In this document: positions 1-12,511 of the stretch, piece after piece
Layout: every line of letters begins with the position of its first letter
How positions within the stretch are numbered: position 1 is the first letter of the stretch
NCBI GenBank assembly: GCA_963070105.1
Contig: OY718808.1
Location: 5,929,738-5,993,737 of the forward strand
DNA from: Litomosoides sigmodontis
Taxonomy: Eukaryota; Nematoda; Chromadorea; Rhabditida; Onchocercidae
Length of the DNA stretch: 64,000 nucleotides
Direction: 5' to 3'
Translations under genes and position numbers: made by a program
The notes under the pieces: model-generated
Database searches by the model: none
The model's input: only the letters and a program-made list of their open reading frames with translations
Told to the model about the DNA's origin: nothing

Positions 1-716
1 GAGCAGTGATAAGATTGATCGAATCAAACAAATAACAGAAATGAGAATTAAAATGAAAAATTGCAAAAAATCAAATTCCTGCAAGTGGTTGTTTAAAATA
101 AAACTTTTGGGAAAATTGAATTTTTGTGAGATTTCTCCTGTCAAAACCATGCCTAAGCTCTTAGCACTGCAAGGAAGGAATCATTTATTTCACAAGCAGA
201 ATTTCTCGGTTATAAATTTCGCGATCTAAATTCTAACCGTTTTGAATTAACATTTGAAAATTTTCCATTTTCAAATTTTCAGTTGGCTGTAAACAAGCAG
301 TTGACTTTTCTTTTATTGCAAACTACTTTGAAAGACAGAGCACTATGCAAATTTGTGGCTACCACAAGCTAAAACAAATTATTGTTAATTATCGGCATTA
401 ATTATTCCCATTCCTAATTCAGCCATATTTATTTCCATTGCTTGTTTAACAATAACAAAAATTAATTTAACAAAATAGCTGAAATTATTAATTCTTTCAA
501 GGTTTTTCAAATATCTAAATTTCCTATGAAGAATTGGCAAAGAGAAAAGATTGAAAACTACGAGTTAAAATTAATTAATTTGATGAATAGGAAATGAATG
601 AAGCTGAAGAGGAAGTGACCGATTCTGTCGTGCTCAAATTAAACATCAACGTATCTTCTTAGTCCAATAAAATTAGTGCTAGACTTCAATAAATATCGTA
701 GCTAATAATTTAACAC

Positions 717-749
717 AGCGAAATGAATTTCAAATGCATTCATTTCGCT
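717..749. repeat. Perfect 12-bp inverted repeat
   Basis: AGCGAAATGAAT at 717-728 is followed after nine bases by its exact reverse complement at 738-749. It lies in gene-free DNA with no ORF across it. The short loop would allow a cruciform or RNA hairpin; no function can be assigned. Confidence 0.7.
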
Positions 750-2427
750 TTAAATTAAATTAGAATTTTAAAGGAATAAGACAAGTGAGTCTCTGGACAT
801 TTTTCTCCCTCAACATTTCTATAATTAGCAGGAAATTTGTGTTATGAAAATTTTAACTTAAAGTGAACCGTTTTGACATCAACGGGAAAGCTATGCCACA
901 GACGGTTTCTTTTTTCACTAAGCACTTGAAGAAAGTTTACGATTCATTTTTGTAGCAATCGGTGAGCGAGAAGCAATGCAATGTCCCCCACCCATCAGAA
1001 GTTGCTTTCACGGCACGGCCTCATCCTAAATTTTGTGTCAACAAAGTTTTGAAGTGCTAAAATACCACAAGTAAACCGTATTGTTGTTGACTGCTGAATG
1101 AACAGTTTATTTTATTTGGATTTATTTACAAGAGAATTGTATTTGCATATGTACTTGAGATTACGCGTGTAAATTTGAGAATGAATTATTAAGTAAACAA
1201 TTCTTATCTCAGCCGGGGATTCTCGTTCTTTAAGAAAGGGTGAGAGGAAAATGAATTGAAGTGCTTTTTCATCCCTTTTTTTCTTTCTTCCACACTTTAA
1301 TCATTTTTAGTAATGTTGGAAGATTGAAGTTTATTTGAGGTTTAAGCAGAACTACTGAAAATTGCATTTGATGAGAAAAGGTAAAGAGCTAATTGTCTCT
1401 TGGAGGATTGTGAAGACGATAATTGGATCTGTTGGTTGATTGAAGTAATTTCCTGTTTTCAAATTTTACCTTAATGTAAGGTAGTTTGAGAAGAAAGACA
1501 TTAGCTTAGCGACACTGTCCTTTCTTGTCGCACCACAACAGTGCCACATTTTTAGTCTCCTACGAAGCCGGTTCCTGTTTCAAGTGAGAGAACAGGAAAA
1601 AGACAAAAGATCCGAAAAAAACCTAGAGCAAAATTGCCGGCGATGAAGGGAGAAAGACTGATTACATTTTACCGCTGTGAGATCAAGGACCTTCATCCGA
1701 AACAAGAACAATCTCTCTTCCCAACTGATCAAATGCCAAAACAAATTTTCTGCAAAAATTTATTAGTGCCATAAAATGTCACGATAATTAGCAACTTGTA
1801 AAAATGTCGCCGCCTTCAATCATTTGACAGATGACACTTTCAAGTTTAACTGACAATCATTTTATCACCAATAATAAATTATGATAATTGAACACGCAGT
1901 GATAATGATGATGAAAGAGGGAAGAGAAGTGCAGGGAAGGAAAGCTTTTTTGCACACTTCTGGTGCTCCCGCACGTTTCTTCAATTTTAAATTAAAATTT
2001 TTTTTTAATCTCAACGAACTGACATAATCAGTCTGAGTAGGAAGAGTAGCTGTCGTAGATTTGTGGGAGAATATAAGCCTGAGAAGCATGGAAATTAAAT
2101 TATTTAATTAAAGAATTGTACGACTTAGAAGAGGGAAGAAAGCTTAGCTGACCAAATTCGCTTATATCCATAGATTTCACAAGTAGCTTATGAATGTAAT
2201 TATAGGCAATCGAATCAGTGTTACTCGGCTAAAAAGATATTTCGCGAAATTTCTGACAGATAAGAGAGAGAGGAAAAGGAAAAAAGGGGAGAGCGAGTTA
2301 CTTAGAGATCTACTAACTGGAATTTAATTCAAATGTAGTGGAAAATAATGTGAACAGTGTTTAATAAATATCGGATATCGTCACCGTTAATTAGTTGGAA
2401 AGGAAGTCGAATTGTGACAATTTTCAA

Positions 2428-2464
2428 CCTCTCTCTCTCTCTCTCTCCCTCCCTCCCTCCCTCT
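2428..2464. repeat. Compound (CT)n/(CCCT)n microsatellite
   Basis: A run of CT dinucleotides passes directly into CCCT units. It is in gene-free DNA and is a simple-sequence repeat. Confidence 0.9.
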
Positions 2465-5400
2465 TTAGAATCTAATTTGATCGAGCAAATGTTTAATTAA
2501 AATCCACTCAAGCGAACAATAATTTACAATTATTTCTTAGAAAATTTAAATTTTGAAAATTGTTTGAGTAAATTAACGGACTATAAATTTGCTCAACTAA
2601 GTTGTGAAAAAAAGGAAATAAGCATTTATAAATGCAAAGGTAAAATGATGCAAACGTAGTAATAGTAATGAGTAAGTGATGAGTGTCACTGATATGAATA
2701 TGAATAATAATTAGCCAAAACAAATGAGAGAGGTGTGGCATATTCCCAAGGTGCTTCGCTTCATTCGGCACAATTAGAGGGTATGCTGGATATGGGTCGC
2801 TTTTCATCGCTTTCAGATTTCCAAGTTCCAATTATAGCAAAAGTTCTGCAAGTAAGCGTTCGGTGAAGAGAAGTGGCACGGTAGTGCTACCGTACTGTAT
2901 CCTGTGCCTCCTTTGATATTGCTGAAGTAGCGATGATATCACCGAGATATCATTGATTTAGATCCCCTTAGGTCAAGAAGGAGTGGGGAGAGTAGGCCAA
3001 AGTAGTCCAATTGAGCACACTAGTCTCCTAGTCACGTAGTCTGGGCTAATCTGCAAATTTGCATGCAATTGACGAGTAGCAGCAGCTCAGCGAGTAGAAT
3101 ATTATCCCTGAATAATTAGATCCTTCCTGTTCCCATCGTTAACGAGACATGTGTGACAGGTCAAATGACAAATGCGCATCCGCGGTGGCACAACATTTCC
3201 TAACGATAATCGACGTCTGCTCCTTTTTCGCACTTACGTAAAGTCACTTTCGCTCATCTTTTCCTTGCATTTGTCAATGAGAGACCACTTAGCGTGAGCT
3301 TTCGGAGTTATCACAATTGCTGTAACTTCCGTTCCGTTCCTTATCATCTTCGTGCAATGCCTCTCGTTGTCTTTTCTCTTCTGCGTTCCTTATTAGCATT
3401 ATAATCGCTCCTGCTATACAGCAGTCTTTTTTTCTTTTCCAAAAATGCAAAAAATGGCAGTAACACTTGGCAGTTGTTTTTATGATGCAAATAATGCCGC
3501 TGATATTAGAAATGATATCATCATTATTAATGGTGCTGATGGTCGTGATAGCAAAATAGTGCAATGATGATAATTAATAAAGTAATTGAGTATCAATAAT
3601 AATAAAATGACAATTGCTGTTCACTTCAATTGAGAACGCTTGAGGACAGAACTCAGTGTGAATTGTTCGTTGAATAATTTACGAAAATTTACCACAAGAA
3701 TTACAATCACTTACGAATGTCTGTTTAAATCGTATCTAAAATTAAAATTGTGTTATCAACCACAAATTGAATTTGTAACAAAGTTACCTTCAAACCTTAA
3801 GCGCTTCATAAGTGTAATTTTGCTTCCTTCCAAAAAGACGTGAAAGTAAACATGCTGGGTTTCCAGAACTTTCCTTCAACTATCAATTCCCCGAAGAGCA
3901 TCCAACATCTCCTCGACCACTAATCTATCGATAATATCCCATCATCCACGACGAATGGCTGAGATCTTTTGATTCAAAAATCTTTTCACTTAAAAAGTTC
4001 GCTACAAAAAAAAACTTTGCACTAACCGCAACCTTTATTTATTTATGAAAAAAACAAAACTTTATAGTAAGCATTGCAACAAGTTTAAAAATTCCCTTTA
4101 ATAGTACTTATCGACTTGCATGAAGCAAAAGCAAACAAAATGCTTGAAGGCTTAGGTGGAAAATTCTATTTCTCAAAATTATATTTCTTAAAATTTAAAT
4201 TTCTGTATTTCAATTAATAAAGAATGGGAGTCGATGCAAATTAGTTGGATTCGCACGAATTTCTTGTGTTCTTTTTAAAAATTTTGCAAATTGGCCAAGC
4301 AGCGGCCGTGTAAGCTAACCAGAAATGTGAGCATTAATGACCACTTCAGGAGCTTAGGGCTTTCTTATCCTATCTATCCTTTCATCTATTCACTTATTCA
4401 TTGAACTTTTACAGTAGCAGCAAGTAGCAGTAGCAGACTAACTGACGGACTTGTCGACAAAATTTAATGAGATATTAGGGATAACCAATGATTTGCATTT
4501 TTGTTGTTATTGCTACCAATTTTTAATACATCCAGCAATTACTCATTATCATTAACTACCCAATTACTAATCAACAACTGCTTATAGAAACATTTCGAGT
4601 TATGGCTAAAATCTGAAGTGTTTCCTGATATTTTTAACATTTTAATTTGCAAAAATTGAAATTGTCTATGTTACGTAGTTGAAAGCTAAAAATTCTTCAG
4701 AGCTTCGTGTAGCAATCAAATTCAAATTTAATAAATAATATTTTCCAAATTTATTCAGAAAATAGCAAAATGAATGGAGCAAAATGCTAGTAAAGTGAAA
4801 GAAACATTTCGTAGAAATGAAAGGAAAAATCCTTGGAAATTTAGAAAAATTGCAAATTAGTTGAGAATAGCTTTCAATCAAAAATCTTTGCATTTTTTTT
4901 GAATTTAAGAAAATTTTTACAAGCAACAGGTTCTGTTACATTCCTCATTCGCTCCGTCACTTCTTTAAATTGAAAAAGTTTAAATTCAGAAAATGTTTGA
5001 AGAAGTGAAGCAAAAAAAAACCGGAATGGCCAAAATTTTGCATGAGATGGATCGGTGGGTGGAAACATTTCATATTGTCATACACTCGAAAGGACATATT
5101 TCGCGAATATACGTAGGACGAGTAAAGTACTTAAAAGGATACTTCTCTTCTTCCCATTCCTCCCAGAAGAACCTTATTGACAGTCATAAAATTAAAAATT
5201 GCGCTAATTCTTCCTAACAACACAGAGCAATGAAAGGTTTGCATTCATGAAGAAAGTTTGAAAGAAATGGGACAGAAGTGAGTGAAAAATTTTGAAATGC
5301 TTTTTAATATTTAATTTGCGAACTGTATGGATGGATACGACTGATTGTCTGAGTGAAAAACGGTGTCTTTAAGGTAGCGCAAAAGAATAGAGATAGGAAA

Positions 5401-6134
5401 TGAACTTGAATATCTCCGCTTCATTTCGAAAAGAGTGTTCCTCAGACGCATGAAATGAATGAAACGTCGATGAAATTAGTGGACACGTGAGAGACAATGG
5501 TAGAGTGACCAAAGGAAATGAGATGGACTGGTGATGTGCTGATCTGATCTAGTGATCACATCTCTGCCGTTTAACAAAACTCATTCAACAGTTAATTCTC
5601 GACCGTTTTAAAGACGAAAAGGGATGGAAGTGCTATGATTTATGAAGATGACTCGGTTCATTTGTGGGAACAACGTACGACGTTAATTTCATTAGTGCAC
5701 GTGTTTGTCGCACGGAATCGGACCGACGAGCAATGAAACAAGCTGTTGTTGCTAAGAGTATGGAAATGAAGGATGTGTTAGTGAGCGAATTAAAATGATT
5801 TAGTAGCTAAGCGAAATTAGAAGGTGAAAAACTTTCCGTCAGGGCCAGATCGGAAAGTAATAATAAATGGGAGCGGTGAAAGCAACGCAAGAAGCTTCAT
5901 TGCTAGCAGTGGAAGTGAGGAGGATGCGAGGGGATTGAGGGAAAGGTTGTCAGTGAAAAACCCGTCAGTCGAAACTGACATTTGCGACTCACTTGGCACT
6001 CAATCATATTTTCAACGCAACCGATATATATTCTAAACTCCGAAGTTCCTCAAACTTTCGCTGTACCCACCGCATCTTCTAAGAGTACCGACTTGTCATT
6101 TATTATTGCTAGGAAACAGCAAAACAATGCTACC

Positions 6135-6144
6135 GCTGCTGCTG

Positions 6145-6193
<49 letters not shown>

Positions 6194-6201
6194 TGCTGCT
6201 C
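6135..6201. repeat. (CTG)n trinucleotide repeat, about 22 units
   Basis: An almost pure CTG/CAG tract with two TCC interruptions near its ends. In the three + frames it would read poly-Leu, poly-Ala or poly-Cys, but the flanking frames show no domain, so a coding role is not supported. Confidence 0.9.
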
Positions 6202-8642
6202 ATCTTTCACCGGTTCTCGAAATGGACTTCTCGAACTTCTCATCTACTGTTGTACGATAGCAGTTGGATAATTATAGTTACTATTGCCACACCAATCACT
6301 ACCATTCCCACTTACCAGCTTATTATCTAAGGAAAAAACCAACAGTAAATTTTTAGAAAAAATTTTTTTTTCAGAAAATTTTTTTCCACTTCCCATTTTG
6401 CGCTTATTTAACAAGTAAAATGGAAGTTTAGAATTATTTGTGAAAGAGCTAAATGAAATGAAATAGAATATAAATGATTAGTTTGATAAATGCATTTTTT
6501 CCAAGTATTTGTGTTTCGAATCTTCTATCTTCTTTTATCTTACCGCAATGAAGTATGCCTAAGAGTGTTGGGACTTCATTCACTTGCTATTTATTTAAAT
6601 ATCAGGAGAAATCCTAGTTGCAATATCATGTTGCTTGTCAGTTTAGAATTCAAACGAATTTCAACAATACGCTTAGGACCAGCGAGCCGATAGGCCGGCT
6701 CAGTGGCATTTAGGATCGACGGAAATTGGCCAGGAGTGGTGCAAATGGAGGAGAAAAAAGGTGGAAGTGGATGAAATTGTGTTGTTAGAAAATGGAAATG
6801 AATTGATTGATAGAAAGGCACTCGGCCAAAAAGGACTTTTCTATTTTTAGCCTGAAAGGAGAAGTAATTACTTCGCTCTTCATCCATCAGACTATTGTTT
6901 CCCAATGTGTTCAGTTGCTTCGCTGTCATTTGTACTTTAAACAATTTTGAAAATTAAACTGAAAGTGTGAGAAGCTAAATTAAAGGAGTTGCTTGTTTGA
7001 AGTTTCCTGCAAGCACAAAAGTTGAGCATTTACAGGTGAATGTCAGGTGTAGCATTGCTGTGAACAGTCGGAGAGATAGTAACGTTGAAATGGATTTCCT
7101 TACAGGTACAGAGGGATTAAAAGAGCCCTGGAGGGTGGAAGGGATCGGCGGACGGACACGACAAGTACGATAAGCTGTTCAAATACAGATAAATCAATGA
7201 TCCTTCATTTTGCCTGTTTAATTTCAGACAGATGATGGCTTAGTGTCAACTAAGATTTTGGTGTTAAAAAATTAAATTAACGTGCTTGCAGAAATTTTAA
7301 TAAATTTTTCAATCATTCTCAATTCGGCATCTTTTTTTTTAAAAAAAACCATTTTACGCTGAGATTAAAATATCATTCACTTTTGTGCTAGCAGAATTAT
7401 ACAAAATTGTGCAAATTGCTTCATTTCAAATTTTTATTTTTTTAGTATTATTGTTTACATTTTAATAGAAAGAAATAGTTGTAATGCTTTACATTGTGCC
7501 AAATTACTTTGAACAAAAAAGTGCCACTCGGATTTTAACTAATATGGAACGAAACTAAAATTTTGAACCAATTTTAATCAACTGCTATCTTATATTAGTA
7601 ATTTCGGTAAAAAAAGGGAAAAGGGAAGTAGGGAGGGGAAGAGAGAGGAAAAGGAAGTGAAAGAATTGCAGGAGAAAAAAAATGAGAAGTGCGGCAGGCA
7701 GAAAATATGAAGAGAAATTTTTCATTAGTTACCACCTTGTCAAATGGTAAATTGTTGTTGCTCTGTGCAAGAGAAGAAATTTATTTTTTTAAATTAATGT
7801 AAATTGGAACGACGACAGAATGATGAAGTAATTATAATTCGATATGAATTCAATGCACTCTTCAAAATTTAACAAAATTATCGTCCAGTTTGATCAAAAC
7901 AAGAAAGTGTCATGTGGAAGTGAAATAAAAGTTAAATGAGCAATTCATTTCCATCTATGTAAAATGCCGAAGGTCAGAGGTCATTATAACAATTGTAGCA
8001 AAATCGAACGCATTTTAATGCTTGCCTCTGTGGTTACCTTAGGAACACTAACCTTTTATGGGCGAAGGAAAGTTGTGGACAGTTGCTGTCTGCGGCGATA
8101 GGAAGGTTCTGTTGAAAAGCCTACTATCCTTGAATTGTAAATCAAAACGAAAATGAGTTAGCAGTCAGGAGAGGTCAGAAATGAGTTGGGCATTTACGGT
8201 GTCAAGTGCTTCTCCACGCCTTCGTAGATTTTTCTTACTAAAATTTATGGAATCTATTGCTCTCCCTTGCTCTGCCAAAGAAATAGCTATTTCTCCACAA
8301 TTAGACTGAAAATTAGTGTTTAGAAAAAGCTCCAGTTATCTTTATGAAATGAAATTTAAATTTTAAAATTTCATTTGCTATTTCCCCTTTGAATTGGAGA
8401 AAGAAAAATGCATTGTTCTGTCTTATTTTTAAAAGCGCTTTACTTCTCATGTTTTTCAGAAGAAGGCTTTGTCATAACGGGTGAGGATGATAATGATAGT
8501 AATTATGAGACAACTGTTAGTTGATGATTATTATTAAGCGATCGTTTAATGATCAATTCTATTTATTGTTCTGGTAAATGCAACCGATCAACTGATAAGC
8601 AATTGATAAACAACCGATAAGCTCAGCGGTAAAAATGCGAGG

Positions 8643-8688
8643 AGAAAATGCTTAGCGTAGCACATTCATGCTACGCTAAGCATTTTTT
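8643..8688. repeat. 18-bp perfect hairpin with 6-base loop
   Basis: The arm at 8645-8662 (AAAATGCTTAGCGTAGCA) is exactly complementary to 8669-8686, with a CATTCA loop. A G-T and an A-T pair extend the stem to 20. It sits in gene-free DNA. The right arm ends in six T, which resembles a simple terminator, but nothing shows that it is transcribed. The loop is too short for a typical microRNA precursor. Confidence 0.75.
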
Positions 8689-10010
8689 AGTAAATTTTAA
8701 AAATTATTTAAAGATAAGACAAGAAGCATTTAACAATCATTTTCTATCATCATGGACGGAGAAAGCAGTAGGGTAACTTTAATTAAAATAACTAATTGTG
8801 AACTGTCATGTGCAATTCATCATAAACTTATTCTTGCAATAACCCACTGCTAAAATAATTCGATAGCCGTGCCGAGAAATTTTATGCTAACAGTCTAGCT
8901 ATCGGTAAGAAGCTCAAATTAATTAGAGAAACCAATTAGGAGCAATTTACTTGCTCACTATGTAATCTTAGCAATAGCAAATACTACTTATTTTCTTTTC
9001 AATTTATCTGAATATGAATTTAATGGAAAAAGGACATTCACATTTTTATTAAATAGAACGTAAAATTGAAAAATATAAATTTTGAAAAAATGATTTTTTG
9101 GCGGAAACATCTGAATGACTAATTTTATTGAAATTTGTTGCTAAGCACATCAATGCAAGATGTCAAGTGCGCCTAAAGCAATGCTTCAAATCACTTCACA
9201 ACTGCTTTTCACTTCAATTTCATTCCTTTTCGAATGACTCATCCTCGGGCGATAACTTTTCATCAAAAACTCATCAAATGTTGCCAAATAATATTAGATA
9301 ATTTGAGGATAACGTAATATGCCTTTTCTAAATTACTTCTCTATAAAGAAACGAATGTAATTCGAATTAAGCGAATGAAAGTCCTAGAAAGCAGAATTCA
9401 TTTTGAATTGCTGTGGTGCTAAGATAGAGCAGTGATCAGTGAAAATAAGAAAGTGGTAAGAGGGAGAATTTCAATTACGGTACAGAAGACAACAAAGTAT
9501 TTCATGTTTTCAATTTGGTGGAACGGTATATATAATAAAATCTAAAAATTCTCTAAGAACAAGTAAAAATAAATTGTATAACAGGTTGTGTGAAAATTTA
9601 ATCTAAAAATTTTTCATTTACTTAAAATTTTCGACGGAAAAAAAAGCGAGGTAATTCTATTCCATCATCCCAATTCTTTCTCCTCCAAATAAGTATCTTT
9701 TTTTAAAACAAACTATCAAATTTCGAAATTGCTGGCGCCTAAACAGTATGTCAAAAAAAAGTGAAGATCTGCTGTTGGCAGTAGCAGTTAGAGGAATAGT
9801 TTTGAAATGAAGAAAGATGTCTGTCAGTTTAAGACGTCTGATTTGCTCGTCAACAACCGCAACGGTAGAGGGACGACGTTTCGGTGTACACATCGTGAAC
9901 GGAAGCGTTCGCTGTCAGTTAGCATCTTCCGGCTGTTTTTGGTGTAATTATGAAAAGTTTGGTTGACAAGTAGCAACAGTGATGAAACTGTCAAGAAATA
10001 GCTAAAGCGA

Positions 10011-10028
10011 ATGGATGGATGGATGGAT
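10011..10028. repeat. (ATGG)n short tandem repeat
   Basis: Four consecutive GGAT units in gene-free DNA. Confidence 0.8.
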
Positions 10029-12300
10029 ATGATGGCCAGCGATTCGGATGTTTTCAGTTTAACTTTAAATGAAATTTCCAAAATTAATGGATAAATTCCT
10101 AATGTTAAATAAATGCATAACAAAATACCTAAAAATTATATTTTGTTTCACTGGACAGTTCATAATTGTAAAATTAACAAACAATGAAAAATGTCCAACA
10201 ATTTTCCACTCTAACATATTAAAGAAAAATTATTAATTAATTTCGATACTTTGAAAATTTAAAAATTTCTAGAGGAGAAATTGAAGTCAATTTTAAAAAG
10301 AATTCTTTTTCAGCTAATTTCATATTTTCCTCACATTTTCAGTTAATTTCATATTTTTCCGTGCCATTCCTTGTTGTCAGATTATAAATCCGGAATCCGG
10401 ATTGCACTACCTGGACAATATCACACTAACTGTAAAAATTCAGATCATTAAAATGTTACTGTACTGAGCGGATAGCTTCTGCGTCTTTTCAAATGCTTGA
10501 AAAAGATTCGAAATTATTTTGAAGTGAATTAAATGAAATGACGAGGCACGAGAAATGTTAAAAGTAAAGCGAAGGGTGAAAATCCAGCAGAAATGGAATT
10601 TCAATTCGCTTTGAAAATTCTTGCAAATGCAAAATTACCTTTTTAGTGGCAAAGTGCCTTGCCGCGCCTCACACTAAATGATGCAGGAAATTTGCTTTTA
10701 TTGGAGATATTAGTGAATGGATTAGACAAAAAGTGGTTTTAGCTTCCGAAAAATTCCGACAAAAAATTTTACGCCAAGATTTCCCCTTTTGGCATTTAAA
10801 TTCAATTTAAATTGCATAAAAATTAATGGGATTTTTGAATGATATAAAGGCGTTGTTGCCGGTAATGGTTGGATGTAAAGTCTAATCACTTATTGTGATG
10901 GAAAATGTGCGCATTTGTCGTCGATTGCTAAACGAAAAATTGCGGTGACAATATTAAAAATGGCATTTCCCGGTATCCTTAAGTTCTCTAGAATTGAAGT
11001 GCGAAGAGAGTTGGAAGTTATCTGCCCAAAATGTGAAAATAAATTGTAGTAATTATCTTCTATATAAATACTGCGGTAATTTCGAACAAGAAATATAAGA
11101 CTGATTTCCTAATTCTGAATTCCGTCCACACTACAAGGATCGTTCCTGGCAGCACTGATATAAGTAATTCCTCCGAGTGAAGGCCTCCCCCACAGCTCTG
11201 TGCTTTCACTAATTAATTCAAGTAACTTTCCTCCCATCTCATCAGGTTTTGATATTAGTAGGTTAAGTAAGTAACTTATGAATAAATTTAATGATAATCA
11301 CCCCTCTGTTTCAGAAAGCTTGTTTTAACAGAACTGAGTAAAATCGCTGATAAAGAAAATTTCACAGTTTTTTCAACGAACAGAAGAAATGGCTGTTGCC
11401 AGTGGACGGACCGCGACTTCCTTGAGATTCTTCGCTGATCAATCTTATCAGCTTTGATAAAGGTGGAACGCCTCTGTTCCACTGCTCACTTATAAATACA
11501 ATAAATAAGTTCGATAGTTTCTATGCAAACAATCGTTAAAAATAATCTGAGCAGTAATTCCACCTTCATTTACCTGCAAAAACATTTCAATTTTACGAAT
11601 AATTTCCAACCTTTTATAATTATCGCATTGTTTGTCAATTCAGTTAGATTGAAAGTTTCAATGGAAAAGAATTAGATTGAAAATTGAATTTAATGCTAAT
11701 CGAAAGCAATTAACAGTTTGCCTGTTCATTCCTTGTCTATTTAGAAGTCTCATAAATGAAATGATACTTTATTTCATTAATTGTTCTCAAACAAATGAAG
11801 GAACGGTTAAATAAAAAGGAGCTCTAAGAGATTGACTTTTTACTAAAACTTTAATCGATCGTAAGAATTCTCTTTTCTTCACTTCAATTTCTCTTTCTCA
11901 ATCGAACAAAACTTCTAACGTTCCGATTTTACGATTTTCTAATCGATTGCATTCTTTTTTTTCCTTTTTGGAATAATATTTTGGTGCAAAGACTTCTGCA
12001 GGGCTAACGAATGTAAAGAAACTTAATGTATCGTTGCTAACTGACTTTAAGTTGCTAGCAAACTATGAATTGTTAAATTTGCTAGTGCTTAATTTGCAAC
12101 TCTTAAAGTAACTGTTCTTCCTTTTTTTTCTACCCACTCCTAAGGCTGAGGAGGCATAGCATTGTTACAGTAATCCAGCACTTCCAACTATTTCCCAAAC
12201 GAAAAAGTTAATTTTATTTGATTTGGAATTGAAGCGTTAATGAACTGACGAAGCATCCCATCTGATCATCTTGAGAATCCATTCATCCATGGAATGGCAT

Positions 12301-12319
12301 ACACACACACACACACACA
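12301..12319. repeat. (AC)n microsatellite
   Basis: Nine AC units in gene-free DNA. Confidence 0.9.
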
Positions 12320-12444
12320 TGCACTCGTGTGGCCTCAATTCAATCGATCCTATAATTTTTTTTGAAATCAGTTTTATTTCGAAAAATTTTCAAATTCGCT
12401 TTGTCGGCATTCTTTTAATAACAGCACATCGTATACTTTTGCTG

Positions 12445-12511
12445 AATATTCACCACCTGTTGTTTACTCTCAGCTTTGTTAGCTTACTCAATATTCACCA
12501 CCTGTTGTTTA
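12445..12511. repeat. 22-base direct duplication, 45-base period
   Basis: The 22 bases at 12445-12466 (AATATTCACCACCTGTTGTT plus TA) recur exactly at 12490-12511. The bases between are partly similar (a GCTTTGTTAG/GCTTACTC stretch), which suggests a local tandem duplication that has begun to diverge. Confidence 0.75.

Noticed and set aside
6106..6330. Poly-Leu and poly-Ala open frames
   Set aside because: They arise from the CTG repeat; flanking residues show no domain, and the same repeat is open in several frames.
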